64,000 nucleotides of DNA from Marthasterias glacialis (Eukaryota > Echinodermata > Asteroidea > Forcipulatida > Asteriidae), in NCBI GenBank assembly GCA_911728455.2, contig OU452223.1:14607423-14671422 (forward strand), read 5' to 3'. Under the pieces are notes generated by a model, which saw nothing but the letters and a program-made list of their open reading frames with translations, did no database searches and was not told the DNA's origin. Both the position numbers and the translations under genes were made by a program. How positions within the stretch are numbered: the stretch's first letter is position 1; each line of letters opens with the position of its first letter. Positions 12,101 to 27,100 of this stretch are shown here, piece by piece.

Positions 12101-15100
12101 GTGTCACCGGGACTAGAGTGGATCTCCTCCAGAGGCTGCACAAATTCCACTGGTTTTTCTGTGCAAAATGAGAAAAAAAAATTGTTTTCAGAACAATAAC
12201 AAGAAATTATAAATCATTCCGTTTAGTTGAAACAGAGCAAAACCTCTAGTTGTGATAAGTATAAAAGACAATTATTTGTAGTTATGTCTATACTTAAGGT
12301 TTGCTGGTCCTTTTATTATAAATGTGATACAAAGTTTTCTTGCAAAAATTCTTTTCAAATTTCAAGAGACCATTACTTTTAACTTTTTTCCAGCTTCTTA
12401 AAATCTTAACTTGTCAATTGTGTAAGGCCCTTATGGACAGGTGTTGCTCTGTTAAAAGAATAATATTTAAGACCACCGGAATGTTACGCAAAAAGTGTTA
12501 GTGTAGTGATTTTATTACCATCTACAGTCAGAGACGCTGTGCTCTGTTTCCGACCAACAACACAGGTGTATGCTGCAGCATCATCCAGCGCAATATCTTT
12601 GACAATTAGCGAGTGCTTGCGACCCTGGCGTTTGACTTCAAACTTGGTGTCATCTTCATCAATTTTCAAGCCGTTCTTCAGCCAGAAAACGTCAGGTGTG
12701 TCCTTGTCGAGCTCGCAGACAAAGGCTGCCTCTTGGTTCTCGGTGACCTTGACATTCTGCATGGAGACGGTGATTTCTGGCTCCGCTTCTAAACCATTGA
12801 ATATGTAATATTGGTTTTAAAACAAATGTTTTGGACTATAACTTTATAAATCTTATAATTCAGGCTGGATTTGGAAAAAGTAAGCCCATAACAATAACGA
12901 TGAATTTTTGCAATATTTGCTAAAGTCAAGGAAACTCATCCATAATTTGCTGATCAAAATTTGTCCTCACAATTAAATCAAATCTTATCTAAAAACAGAC
13001 CTAATTGGTCAATTTATTTTTGTAACAGTGACGTTGGAATAGTGTATGCCTGTCTTATGCAAACTGAAAAAGATTCACAAAGTTACTGTTACCTTCTCAT
13101 CAACATAATACACTTACCATCAACAAGGAGATCAGCAGCTGTTTTTCGTTCTCCGACCATGCAAGAATACGTAGCCCCATCGGGAACGTCGGCATTCGTG
13201 ACAGAGAGACGACGCTCCTGCCCCTGCTTGACGATTAGGAACTTGTCGCTTTCCTCAATGGGTTGGCCATCACGCATCCAGGTCACTTCGGCTTTCTCGT
13301 CCGAGACTTCACAAACGAACTCGGCAGTTTCTTTCTCACTCACTTTGAGTGGTTTTAATTCAGTAAGGAACTCAACTGGTAGCGCTGCAGGAAAACACAA
13401 AAAGAATGTCTTTGTTTTGATTCCAATTAAAACTTGAAGAATTATTATAATAATAATAATACTAGAGTCTTATATAGCGCAAGTATCAACCAACATAGGT
13501 ACTCGAGGCACATGCTATATATATTTTTTAAGGCAGGTTTTTGAGGTTTTTTTTTTAATTATGAGAGCCATTTATGCAGCACCTTGTAATGGTTTACAAC
13601 GTGCTGTGGCGCATTCAGCAGCCACTGCCAGAAACACCGGGGCAAACCCCTTCTCTTACCGATAAGTGTAACTGGGTTCTTTTTTTAACGTGCATTACAC
13701 AACACATGGGACCAACGGCTTTACATCCCATCCGAAGAATGAAGCAATAATAGTTAAGTGTCTTGTTTAAGGACACAAGTGTCACGACCGAAACTCGAGC
13801 CCAAGCTCTGCTGATTAGGACACCAGAGCTTGAGTCCAGTGAGCTTGACCGCTCGGCCACGACACGCCATTATGACTTTAATTGACGATCATTTAAGAAA
13901 ATATCTTTTTATCTGACGTACATAATTTTCCTACTTCAAGCATTAGTAGAGGTGGCACAAAAGTTGATATCATATGTTTGCCTATTTTTTTTCCCGAATA
14001 AGTCATTGTGTGCACATTTTTTGCAACTGTTCCATGCCATTTTCCTATTTGACATCCCAATGCACTTTGCATTCACACTAAATTATTCTTTTCTGAAATT
14101 ACTTACGCTCGACAAAGAGTCCAGCCGTAGATTTGTTGTCGCCAATCACACAAGTATACTCTCCCTCTTCATCCAACTTGACATCCTCAATCACTAAAGA
14201 GCGAATCTTGCCCTCGGAGGTCGTCTTGTATCTCGGACTATCTGGGAGATCCTTACCATCTTTCAGCCACTTGACGACACCCTTGTCATGTGAGACTTCA
14301 CACGTGAGGGTGACTGTCTCTTTTTCTGTGGTTTCTTTTTCTGTCAATGGTTTGGTAAATTTGGTGGCTGCAAGAAAAAAAAGTTAAAGAAGGAAGAAAA
14401 CTGAACAAGTAAGATTTGAAACTATGCATGGTGCGTATACAATCTAGTGAGGTAGTGATGTACATACAACTCTCTCTGAGCTGTGGTGGTTCTGAAAAGA
14501 ACCTGTGGTTTATCAAATCGACATTTCAATCAGTATGCTCTGATCAGCTTCAAGAGAATGCTGGACTCTATTGCTGTATGCTGCTTAAGGACTGCCGATG
14601 AGGTTTAGCTACCATGTAAGGAAACTTACTGTTATTTAAGTTTTGATTTCATCTACAAACCATTGTAGATGAAAGAAAAATATTACAAAAAAGTACATGA
14701 TAAAATCTCTACAGAATTTACCACAATTTCAAATTTGAAAGCAACTGAACTTTTAGCAGGTGTATCTCTTCTCAGAAACATTTTTACATATGAAATGATG
14801 GCAGAAGCAGTAATTGTAAAAACCGTATGATTACGAAGATGCAATTCTTTTTGATGAGTTAATTCTCTTTCTCATTTTTCACTTTACTTTTTTTTCATTT
14901 GACCGTATATTCACAAGAAAATAAAAAATAAAACCAAAAAGAAAAGTAAACTGAACAAACCTTCAACATTCAGTGTGGCCACGGACTCTGAGTCGCCGAC
15001 CACACAGCTGAAGTTCCCTTCATCTTCGGGTGAGATATCATGGAGGACAAGCACTCGTTTCTTCCCGTCCTCCTTGACCTCATACTTGGGACCGACCTCG

Positions 15101-18100
15101 ATCTTCTCACCATCCTTGAGCCACGTCACTACAGCCTTCTCATTGGAGACTGTGAATTCCAAAGTGGCGGTGTTGTCGAATTCGGTCGCTTTGGTGTCTT
15201 TTAGTGGAGTGGTGATGGTGAAAGCTGAACAAAGAAAGCATAAACATTGGTAAAGTTTCTCAAGTAAAACAATTTCTTTATAAATACTCATCATATAAAC
15301 AAACAGACATATCGTGAAGCTCAATAATTTTATCATTATCTTTAAGGTTTAATTTCAGGCAGATTATCTTTTTTAATCACCCTGCAGGGTTTCAATATTA
15401 GACATGGTACTGAAGCAGTCTCTCGGCTTTTATAAAATGTTAAAAAGGTTTATCTTTGTTTGGTGCCCATAGCCCCCCCCCCCCCCCCGAGAAAAATATT
15501 GACAAAATAGAGAGACTGCTGACACAGCTCAGTTTTGAATCTTGCTCTAGTAAATTTGTCTTTGTTCACCCCCGAAAAGGTTTAATAAAGCTATTTTAAA
15601 TGTTGAAAAGGTTTAGTGTTTTAAATTAGTCTTGAATTACCAGTACTAAGGTCCAATCTCAAAAGAGAAAAATTCCCAGAAAGTCGTTACCTTCTACTTG
15701 AAGTGTTGCGGAAGATCGCCTCTCTCCCACAACCACTGTGTAGTCTGCCTGGTCCTCCATCTTCAAATCATGAACGACCAGTGACAACCTCCTCCCATCG
15801 GTCTTCACTTTAAACTTGTCGCTCGGTTTGATCTCCTCTCCACCCTTGAACCAGGTGACCTCGAGGTCATCTGGTAGGTCATCAGTCAGCTCACAGGTAA
15901 ACTCTACATCTTCAGCCTCCTCGACTTTCTTGCTCTGTAGATCGGTCAGAATATCTGGCATTTCTGAGTGGAAAAATATCAAAGAAAATTAGCATGGTAT
16001 TAATAACCTTGCTGCCAATATAAACATATCTTGGAACATTGTAGGAATATTTTTGTGAAAAGTATTCCAATGCTCGCTTACTTTTATTACAATAAACCAA
16101 ACAGTACAAAATTTTTCCAAAAGCTGGGAAGAAATCTGGGAATTATATAACACATTCTTTTCAGTGTCTTATGTTATACCTTCAAAAATATTTTTTTTAT
16201 AAAACTACTTTTAGAAAGCAGAGAGACAAGTGTATAATTTAGACCTTTAAAATGCTAGAAATTTTATGAGTACTTGTCTCAATGTTTTGGTTGTGTGTGT
16301 ACTGAAAAATTCAAACCAGGAACTTAAAACAAGGGGCAATACATCCTTACTTGACTTACAGAGGAACAATACGAAAGTGCTTGATTGACACCAAACACAG
16401 TGTTTATGCACTACTTACGAAGTGTGGACCAAATAACAAAAGATGTCCACACTGTGTAGGAACTTGAAACACTGTGTGGACTTACACTTAGTGTTTTAGA
16501 TATTCTCGTTTTACTTGAAAGGGAAACATTTTCAGCACATCATTGAATAGCTCAAAACCAAGTATTATATTAAAGAGATTGGCTGTCCGAAAACCAGATC
16601 TTAAAAGACTCTCTTATAGAAATGGCGGTGGTTTCTTGTTCTTAACTGCACCATGACAAAGGAATGTCCACACAGTGTATGTCACAAAGTACTCAAATTT
16701 GCTCCCTTGTGGAGTCCGTGGACTGTGTGTGTGTGGTTATTAGCAGTGACATTCAACCCAAGGACTTATAACAAAAGGGACAATACGATATAGGATTATA
16801 GGTCCACCATTGCTATTCGTCAGAACAAAGAGTTGTACAAAGGAAGGTCCATGATTGGAGGCCATTGCACATTTGTGTGTGTTGGTACAGTAGGGGCATA
16901 CAGACCAGAATAAACTAAGATAGTAAAATGATAATACTCAGTGTAATAAGAATCTACTCTGTGGAAACAAAAACTAATGAACCAATGTTGATATGCAACC
17001 GTGGGCATATTGAGACAATCTCAAGCCAGATGACAGTCCCTCAATACCTGAAGTTACTGTAAGTATTGTGGAGGTTAATTTCTCTCCGACTGCACACTTG
17101 TATTCCCCAGCATCTTCCGTTGTGATGTCAGTGATGATCAAGGAGTGTCTCCTCTGTGCTTTCTTGACCTTGTACTTCTCATCGTCAATGACAATCTCTT
17201 CATCTCCGCAGAACCACTTCACTTTGGCCTCATCACTAGAGACGGAGCAAATGAGCTCTGCAGTCTCACTGGGTGCAGCTTTCACAGGGGCTAACTCCTC
17301 CACAAACTCAAACTCTTCTGTTGAGTATCAACGGATACTTTGGTATTGATAAAACTGCTTGGCAAAAGCGGGTGGGGTGGGTGGAACTGGGTACTTCCCT
17401 ATGCCAAACAGTAGAGAGTGATGGGCGAAGCTGGGTGCATCATTATGCCAAACAGTAAATTATGGTAGTTGGTGTTGGATGAAGCTGGGTACACCAGTAG
17501 GTCAGACAACAGTTGGTGCTAAGAAAAGCCGGGCACATCATTATTTCAAACAGTAGTAGGTGCTGGCTGAAACTGGGTGCATCATTATGCCAAAGTGTGG
17601 TTGGTGTTGACTAAAGCTGGTTACATCATACTGCCAAATAGGTGCTGGGTGGAGCCGGGTTCATTATTATGCCAAGCAGTGTCAGTTCTAGGTGGTAGAA
17701 TCACTTGCGGTGTCAATACTTTCATCACTGCAGTGCTTAGTGGAATATTAAGCTGCTGATGGGATTGCCACATCAAACAGTTTATCACAGCAAAAAACGA
17801 ATTTTAATAATAAAGTGCCTAATATAAATCGTGTTATCATATTATTTCCAGAAGTGTAAAATTTTAAAAGTGGTTACACCAGCATTCCCCCAAATCAATA
17901 CCCATTTTATAACTGGACTAGCCTTGTAGCACTTTTTTCTCCTATTACAGACTTGGCAGCTAATACATTCAATTGTCTCTAAATGCATTAACTGAGGAAC
18001 TCAATAAAGTGAATCTATATTGTGCAGTGACTGGGCAAGTGCAAATTATGTGAGTGCGTTTACAGGTGACAAAGTTCTTCAACTAGTGTCTGGTTCAAGT

Positions 18101-21100
18101 GGCAGTGCTGTTTGTTTTGAGTGCATTACACCTACACAAATGTTAACTTCAAATCTGATTTGTTAATGTTTTGTTTCCAAAACCTGGTGTGGATTTCACA
18201 AAGCACTAGGACTGGTATTATCTCGTGTTAGGACAAGTAACTAGTCTTAACTTACAGGACTAGTCATAAGTTAGGACTAGTCCTAAGTTAGGAGTAGTTT
18301 TGTGTGAAATCCACCCCTGGTTGGTCATGATGCATGTGTCCTTGAATAAGACACTTAACCATAATTTGCCTCTCTGAATGTGGGTGTACAGGTCCTACAA
18401 GGGCTGAGATGATACTGTGTTGCAATAACCCCATTTTCTGCTAGCAAAAGCAGCAAAGTTGAGAAAGTTTTAGAAATGGTAAGTATGCCTGATGACCTGG
18501 GATAATAGTGTTGAACAGTGCATCGATCTAGTTACTGGGACATGAGTGCTATGTAAGAGCCAAATATTAGTACTATTATGTTATAATCATTATTATTGGG
18601 TTGTTTTTTTAAGCTTGTTCACTCTGCAAATCCACACACTGCAAAACTGAGAAAATGGCATGGATAGACACAACAGTCATTTTAAAACTTTACCATACAA
18701 CTATCTTTGGTTTTTTAAACTCAATTATGTACTTCTTGCATTTGGAAAATGACAACTTTGTCCAGTTTTCCCCTTAATTGATGTACAGTTAGGAGGTAAA
18801 CATAATCCCATTTTATTGAACTTGGTTGATGTTAACAAAGAAAAAATATTTTCTTCTAAAGAGTAACTTTCAAATTTCTTTTTAATTATCACTTAAGTTT
18901 GTTAAATCTTCCTCACGGCTCGGACTCAAGGCTGAGTTGATACACTAACCAATTTTTTCAAAAAGGAATTTCTTTGTTTGTTCAATGGAATTCGTCTTTG
19001 ATTGATGATTCCAAGAGCCAGTAATCTTGGAAAATAACACAAGAATGTGACTGTACCTTTGGGTGGTTCAGAGGTGCGACTCAAGATGGTCTGCTCAGTG
19101 GGTTGAGCTGTGAATATTGGAGATTCAATCTTCATGGCTTCCATCTCCTCAACTTCTTCATGCTCCAATTCCTGAAATCAAAATGACAGTTTTATTAGAA
19201 AAAAAATCTACATTCTCAGTTGTTTCTTTTTTTTATTATTTGTATTGACCCCTTGCAACATCGTCACACGCAACGGCTGTCTGCAATGCTCACCACTTGC
19301 ACGTACAAATTATGGTAAGCGTGTAAACTGCATGTTGCTTAAAATGTACACTAACCTGTATAACACATGGGGACATTGACTCACAAAATGGCACAACCAA
19401 GATTATTGTGATAATGATGTGAGGTGACTTGGGCCAATATGACAAGATTTCATTATTTCTATTTCTCAATTCTGGCATCTCACCAGGCCCCAATTTTATA
19501 AAGCTGCTCAGCTGAAACTTTTGCTTTAATAGTTCATTTTTATATGTAAAGTGAAAAACTAATAGATCATAACTCACTACACATCACTTGGGCCACATAG
19601 CACTTGGGTGGGCTGAGCAAGAAGCGTTTGTTTTTGTATCAAGTAAGACACAAGGGAAAATGACTGGGTAATTTCAATTCAATTTTGGGGTGAACAAAGA
19701 AAATTGACCAGTACTGGATTTAAACCTGTGACCTCAGAATGTATGTGCCGGTACTCTACCAGTACCGGTCAGAAGCCATTCAATCTGAAACTGCCGTATA
19801 ACCAGGGATCAAACTCAAATTTACAATACACAAGGGAAACTGACTGGGTAATTTTCCTTCAACTTTGGGGTGAACAAATAAAAATTTACTAGAATGGGAT
19901 TTGAACCTGTGACCTCCGGATTAACGTGCCGGAGCTCTACCAACTGAGCTATCTAGCCCTTTAGTTGGGGGTCTCCCTATTTTGTCAATATCTTTGTTAG
20001 GGGGTGCCAGTCAGAAGCCATTCAACATTTGTTTATGTGCTAACCAAATCGCTAGACTCATTTACCAGTTCTCCCTCAAGATTCATCCTATTACTGGTGC
20101 TAATTGCACTGTTGGATGTGTAATGATATAAATAATGAAATAAATTCAGTATAACTAATTGATACTTGATTCACCAGACACTGAATACAATAGAAAAGCT
20201 CTTAAAGGCACTGTACATGACTGGTAAGGATCAAAAACATCATTGTTTAGTTTCAGTCTAAAAGCTTCCTGTTTATAAAGTTCATACTAGAACCAATTTT
20301 TCTGTGAAATATTTCCCTCTGAAATGCAGTCTTATCCCAGAAAACTGTATCTGAAAACCTAAAACAAAAACCTGATTTCGATTGTAACAACTAAAATCAG
20401 GGGCAACATGTTTGCATGATGAAAAGTGTACACAGTTTTTCACTATTTTTCTCCTGACCCACACAACGGATTGAACCCACATTTTCACAAAGTTGTTTTT
20501 TCTTCATGTATATATTAAATCAAAGTAAGAACACTGCACTATAAGATTTATGAATCCTGTATAGTTCCTTTAAATCTTATTGATGCTTGAAACTTTGCAT
20601 AGTGTGGATAGTAGAAAGTGACTGTTACTTGTAAACTTGCGGGTACAAACATGTACAACCACATGTAAACATCTTTGGAGGAGTGTTGACTCTTTTTAGA
20701 GCCAACACTCCTCTCAGAACAGATTTACACATGGTTGTATATGCAACTTTAATAGTTATAGTCACTTACTTGAGATCTATTGTGTTTTTTTAAATGTCAG
20801 TTTTAAAACTGTAAAATTACTCTCTGATTTGAGTGTTTAACAATCAAATCATCATGCCATACATCATGAATACATCTCCCATGGCCTTGTTTACCACAGA
20901 ATTCTGGGCCTCCTGTAAAGAATGTGAATCTATGATCTGTAAGCATAGAATACTGCAGTAGCCATGAATTATAATAATAAAGTACAAGTTCTGGCTACTA
21001 ACTTGTTTTCACTTTGCCAAAATGCATACATTAATTGCGAATTACTCACTGCAAATTCTGGCTCCTCCTGTATCTCCATTTGCTTCTGCATCATCTTCAA

Positions 21101-24100
21101 ATGTTTCAGGATGGCACGGAAATCATAGATACCAGCTTCACGCAAAACTTTCTCATAGTCTTTTGGTTCAACACCTCGGAGAAGTTCCATGACATCGATC
21201 TCTTGAGCTTGTTTGAGTTCTTGGGATGGTCGTCTGAGGAAAAAAAACAACATAACAAAATTCATTAAACTTGGAGGAAATATCCTTTATGTAACATGAC
21301 ACATTTAAGCCTGGTTTATATTTCACGGAGAAGTGAATTCAAAATGAATTTCTATTTTGTGTGAGGCAATCAATCACTTCGTGCTGTTTCCCATTGTGAC
21401 TTCATGCTGTTTCTCATTTCTCATTTACTTCGCTTTCGCAATTTGGGAAGTATGAGCCAGTCTTTATAGGATTCAGGGCTATTAATAGAGATTGATATTT
21501 AAAAAATAATAATATTAAACAAACAATTTAAAAATTAAATTGACGAAAAATACTTGATGAAATAAGGACTGTTCTTTTCATGAAACACCATAATGTCATT
21601 GTGAAAATTGGAGGTTATTCCTGTAATTGGATATCTATAACAAATTAACAGTAAAAAACAAACTGCAAAACATGAACAAACTTGATTTGTTGAATTCAGG
21701 CATTTTTTCAAGTATACATCTTGGCAATTGACTTATTAACAAAAAAATTGCAGAGTCTAACCTCTTCAGTGGCACACTAAATGGAACCTCTTCCGGCGGT
21801 CTCTCCTGAACCATCAACGAGACGCCGTATCTATTCTTGCCAGTATCACTTGTCAGCTGGACGTGGTACTTGCCGGCATCATTGCTGCTGACATTGTGAA
21901 TGGTGAAGGTGTGTTCATCTGTCTCTTTGTTGTAATCAATGGTGAACTCATCACTTGATGTGATTTCACGCCATCCCTTGAACCACTGTATCGTTGGGTA
22001 TGGGGTACCAGTAGCCTTGAAGCGGAACGTGGCTGTCTCGCCTGTAATCATGATTGATGTGGAACAGGATCGTTTTAGAACCATCTTCTGTGAGCGCAGG
22101 TTTTTTGCTAATTCTGGCACCAAAGCTGGCATTCGTTGGTGAGCAATTTTACCCAAATCACTCTTTTTATCATTTCAAGGTATTTCTGACTGCAGAAACT
22201 TATAAAATCTGATAACAGCTTTTAATCTTCACAGAACAAGAAAGGAAAATCTAAAGATTAACATTTTCTAAAAAAAATATCCTCAAAGAAAAAAATACGT
22301 CAATGTTTTTCCTATGGGCATTCTGGTAATCATTTGAGCAAGTTAGCATGAGGTGGGCGTGGCTTACAGTTTAATTATGTCACAACAAGATATGATTTGA
22401 CCAATCAAAGAAGGACCAATTCATTATGGGGTACAATGAATTGACTAATCACGTCTTGGACTCCAAACCCTGACCATTAGGATAGCTACATTGTGTATTT
22501 TACGTTTGGCATTGTGACTGGTTCCAATTTCATGGCTCTGCTGTGTAAGCGAAAAGTTGGCACTTGCGGTGACAGAAACATCGGTGCTTAATGTAAGCTT
22601 ATTTTACAGGTTAGTTAGGGATTTTCGCTAGAGAATGCATGCTTACTTCAAGTAACTAAGCATACAGCTACATGGTTCAATTGGTATTCCATAACGTACT
22701 CGTAAATTTTTACAAAGCAGGAAAGCAGAATGCTCAATGTTTTTGGAGAATCAATATAGAGAGCTTTTTTTCACATTAACTTCAAAAGATGTTTTAAACT
22801 TTGAATTTTTTGTATATTACCTTCAGTTACATCCAAGGCCTTTGGCACCTGTGCAAAGACTGGTGGATTTGGTTTTGGCTTCTCCTCCACAAATAGTGGA
22901 ATAATTCCCGTGGCCTCTTCCACCTTGATCGTGTAGTCTCCAGCATCCTCAGGGATCACATTGTTGATGGTCAGAAGGGCGCTGAAGCCCTTGCGTACAA
23001 CCTTGTACTTCTTACTGGACTTCAGTTCCTTGCCATTGTGGAACCAGACCACCTTCTTGCGAGAGACATCTTTGTTGAATTTGACTTCTAAGGTTGTGGT
23101 CTCTGCTTCCTTGATGTTGGACTCCTCTGGGATTTCCACAATGTGAACAGTTTCTAAAAAAAAAAGTTTTTTGTTATTAAAATATAAGACTTTGAAGCCA
23201 TCAGTTGACAAATCATTAAAAAGTTTTTAATTCTTTATATTTTGCTAGGATACTTGATACAAACACTTGTCTTGAAATAAAAATTGCATTTCAGTTTTGT
23301 CACATTAAGTTGATTATTTTCTTTTGAACACATATAAAATGATTTTATGCAAATGAACTGTATACAGACAATTGTATGTATGCATTCACCATTATTAAAA
23401 AACAATTGTCCAATTTTGAATGATCAGTCAACCCTTTACCTGACACAGGGAAATTCTTTGCTTGACTGTGTTTATGCTTTTATGCTTTTAAGCAGATTTA
23501 CCTTTCACAAAGAGTTTTGTTGATGCCTTGTCATCTGGAAGCAAACACTCGTACTTTGCTTTGTCTTCGAGGCCAGTTTCCTTTATCAGCAATGAGCGAC
23601 GTCGACCGTCTTTCTTGAAGATGTATTTTTCGCCTTCTTCAATCTCCTTGCCATCTCTTAGCCATTTGACATCAGAGACCTCATCCGTGACCTCACACAT
23701 AATGAGGGCTTCCTCGTCTTCAAGGGACTCTACGAATGCTCCTGGTTTCACAACAAATTTGGCTGGTCCTGATTTAAGAAAAGAAATATACGACTAAGAT
23801 ATTCATGTTCAAGTGCAGATATAAGATATTCAAGTGCAGACTGCAAGTACCTACTATAATGTATCTCTATCCGCTATGCTTCCCTTTAAGTGACATATAT
23901 TGATAATACCAATTTTCATGACCACAAAGTTTGATTTTTATTTCAAAACTGCCAAGGTAGATATGCTGAGTCATCATAGGTCGATAGCTTACTCTAGTTG
24001 GCTAACTGTCAAAATACCCAAAGCTCAGTGTAATGAGAATAAGTCATATGCACTGGTAAGCACCTTGCTAATATCCGTCTGTGAGTATTTTGCCATTCCT

Positions 24101-27100
24101 GTATACGACTGTATGACTGGCAAAAGAATGCACAATATCTGCTGAAGGGCTACAGGACTGCTGAATTTTATGTCATTTTATCACATTGGTAGCACCGATT
24201 AATTAAATTAATAAAAAAAAGAAAAAGATGAATGACAATTGTTTCAAAAAAACTGCTACAGAATATAATTGCTTTTTCCCCCTCAAATACCTTCTACAAC
24301 TGGTGCAGCTTCCTCCTTGGGCTTGGCAACAGGAATTATCTTCTCTGGAGTAACTTCTGTAACTTCAGGTTTAACCTCTTCAACAGGCTGATGCATGAAA
24401 ATACAATTAAAATAATGAGATATCTCTGGAGATTATTATTATTATTATTTATTATTATTTATTCGGTCGATGTCAAAAATAACAACATACAAGTAGTACA
24501 AAGGAAAATTAAAGTTAACAAAACGGGTAACTAAAATACAAGGTACATGTACATGTAACAAAAACAGGAAGGGGTTAGACAAAAGGGTACTGGACAGGCA
24601 AGGGTTGGAAGGGTTGGGAAGGAAGGAGGGGGACATGGACAGGACTCTGGGAGGGGAACAATCCATTCTAAGACGGCCAGGATAAGCAAAAGTGTACAAC
24701 TACACTATAACTCAAAAGCCTGCTTATCCAATCAAAGAATAGAGTATAAATATTAACTATGACAAATAAAAAAACTTCTATATAAACAATAAAATTAATT
24801 TTACTCTGAATAAAGCCTATAAAAATTTGAAACACTGTATTAAAAACTTGATAGATATAAAGAGCTGCAGATAAACTGGACCTTAAAACAAGCAAATAAT
24901 AAATAAATAAATAAATAGGTAAATAAATAAGTATATAAATAAGTAAATAAATGTTTGATCAATCAATTAAAACAAGACAATAAATCAAGTGAACATCAAA
25001 ATACTGACATTAAAATGAACAATAAAAAAAACAATTAAAAAAAAAAAACTCTAAACATCATCAATGAAATAGCTGGACAGTAGATTATTAAAACTCTTCC
25101 AAGATTCAAGAATGGCTGAGTTGAAGAAGGTATAACCAATCTACTCTGACGTCTTGAAAATGTCTTTGTTTTTTAACAGAACTTGTAGTGAAGTAACTCC
25201 ATGAATGAACCAGTTTTGACCATACGTACCAAAGTACTCAACAAACAGTTAAAAAGTTCACACACAAAAATTAACAATTGAAAAACAGTATTCTACAAAA
25301 GTTGTTCAATTTCCTACAGTAGACATGAACACAGAACGATATCTTACCATTGGCTTGGCCTTTTCTTCTGGAACCTTCTCCACCTTCACCTCTGCCTTCT
25401 CAGGAGTGGGTACTTCCTCTTTAGGTTTAGGGGATACAACCAGACTCACATCTGCCTTATCCTCACCCATTGGGCTCTTCAGCTTGCAAGTGTACTTGCC
25501 AGCATCGGTGGGTTTGACATCCTTGATGGTTAGGACACTTTCATCAGTGCTTTCATCAAAACTGACAGAGATCTTGGCTCCGGGCGTGATCTGCTTCCAG
25601 CCCTTGCTCCAGGAGACACTGGGCTTGGGGAAACCTTCGACCTTGCAGCGGAAGACAGCGTCTGTACCTGTATAACAAATATAAAGTGAAATAATCAGCA
25701 TAAATGAGTAGCACATGGTGGAAACACAATGAACAATACAAAATGGTTGATAAGAGAAATTCAAACCGTGTTTTGACTTTGATCTTCAGTTATTATTAAC
25801 TCCTCTCATGGTATTCATATTCAAAAACAGAAAAATGCTTTTTGGGAATTGACTTTTTGGGCAGAGTTAAACAAGTTACACACAAAAACAAACATGATGT
25901 TCATATTTTTGGTTCTTCTTTGAGAAAGGCTTGTACTAGCTTACCTTCAGGAGTACTGGGTACTGTTGGTTTCTCTTCAAATCGTGGAGCTTTCTTCACT
26001 TCTGTAAAAAGAAAATTCAAATTTCTATAAAAAATATGTACAGGAGTATAACCTCTGCACATACGTACTCTGCCAGAAAAGCACCTCCTATCAAAAATAA
26101 ATTGAAGACAAAAGTCTTGTTGATAAAGTCTTGTTTTTAGGTGGGAAAAAACGTAGGTAAATTATGATTTATAAAAGCAAGGCAAGAGCAGTAAACAACA
26201 CCCTGTAAAATACACAGTCTCAATTATCAAAGCAAACCTTGAACGGTGATTTTGGCCGTGCAGAAGTCTTCTCCAGTTGGGTTAATGACAACGCACTTGT
26301 ACTCCCCAGCATCCCTTGGTTTAGGTTTAGGCAAAGACAGGACAGCTGTGTCTGCTTCAAATGTCTGAATGACGTCACTTGAAGGCCTCAAGAGTTTGTC
26401 ATCCCTGAGTTTGAAAGATGAAAACAGGGGTATTGAAAACTTGAGAGCTTTTATGAAAAAAACAGGAAACTGTTACCTTTGGTTTAACGTTTGGTGGGGC
26501 GTTCTTTTCATTGTCATCTGCCATGCCAAAATCTAAAGTAAATTTTGTGATATCATTTAATGATGTTACTGAATCATATTTCTTCTGTAGCATTTTGTGA
26601 TCTGTTGTAAATTAGTCAACTTTCCTGTACATGCTTACATTGATATTCTCTTCACCTTTCACAGAAATAATGGAAATTCACTGATGACACTCTTTATTTG
26701 ATGCTTCAAAATTTACAAGAGCTTTCTCTTCAGATTTCCATAAAAATGGTTTTGGAAAGTTTAAGTAATTTGTCTTGCATCGCTTTGGTGGTGAAACTTT
26801 GCAACAAAAATGACTTACCGGAACCATTGGACATCTGGCTTGGGTTGACCAGACACGGTACATGTGAGTTTCAAGGGAGTTCCTTCCTTCACACTCTGTA
26901 TCATGGAGAAGAATAAAACTTGATAACTTTATTTTTTACTTTATTTAAAAAAATCCTTTATGATTCACTTACTCATACCGATTCATTTAAACTGTTTAAA
27001 ATAAAGATTTTTTTCGTTGTTTTATTTAACAGAAATTTCTAGAAGAATTTGTACAATGAATTTGCCCTTAATTTTTGAAAGTCACAACTTTTAAATGTTT

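Noticed and set aside
13800-13868. A Ser/Leu tRNA gene on the minus strand
   Set aside because: Only the head resembles a tRNA; it continues into a SINE core and A-rich tail.
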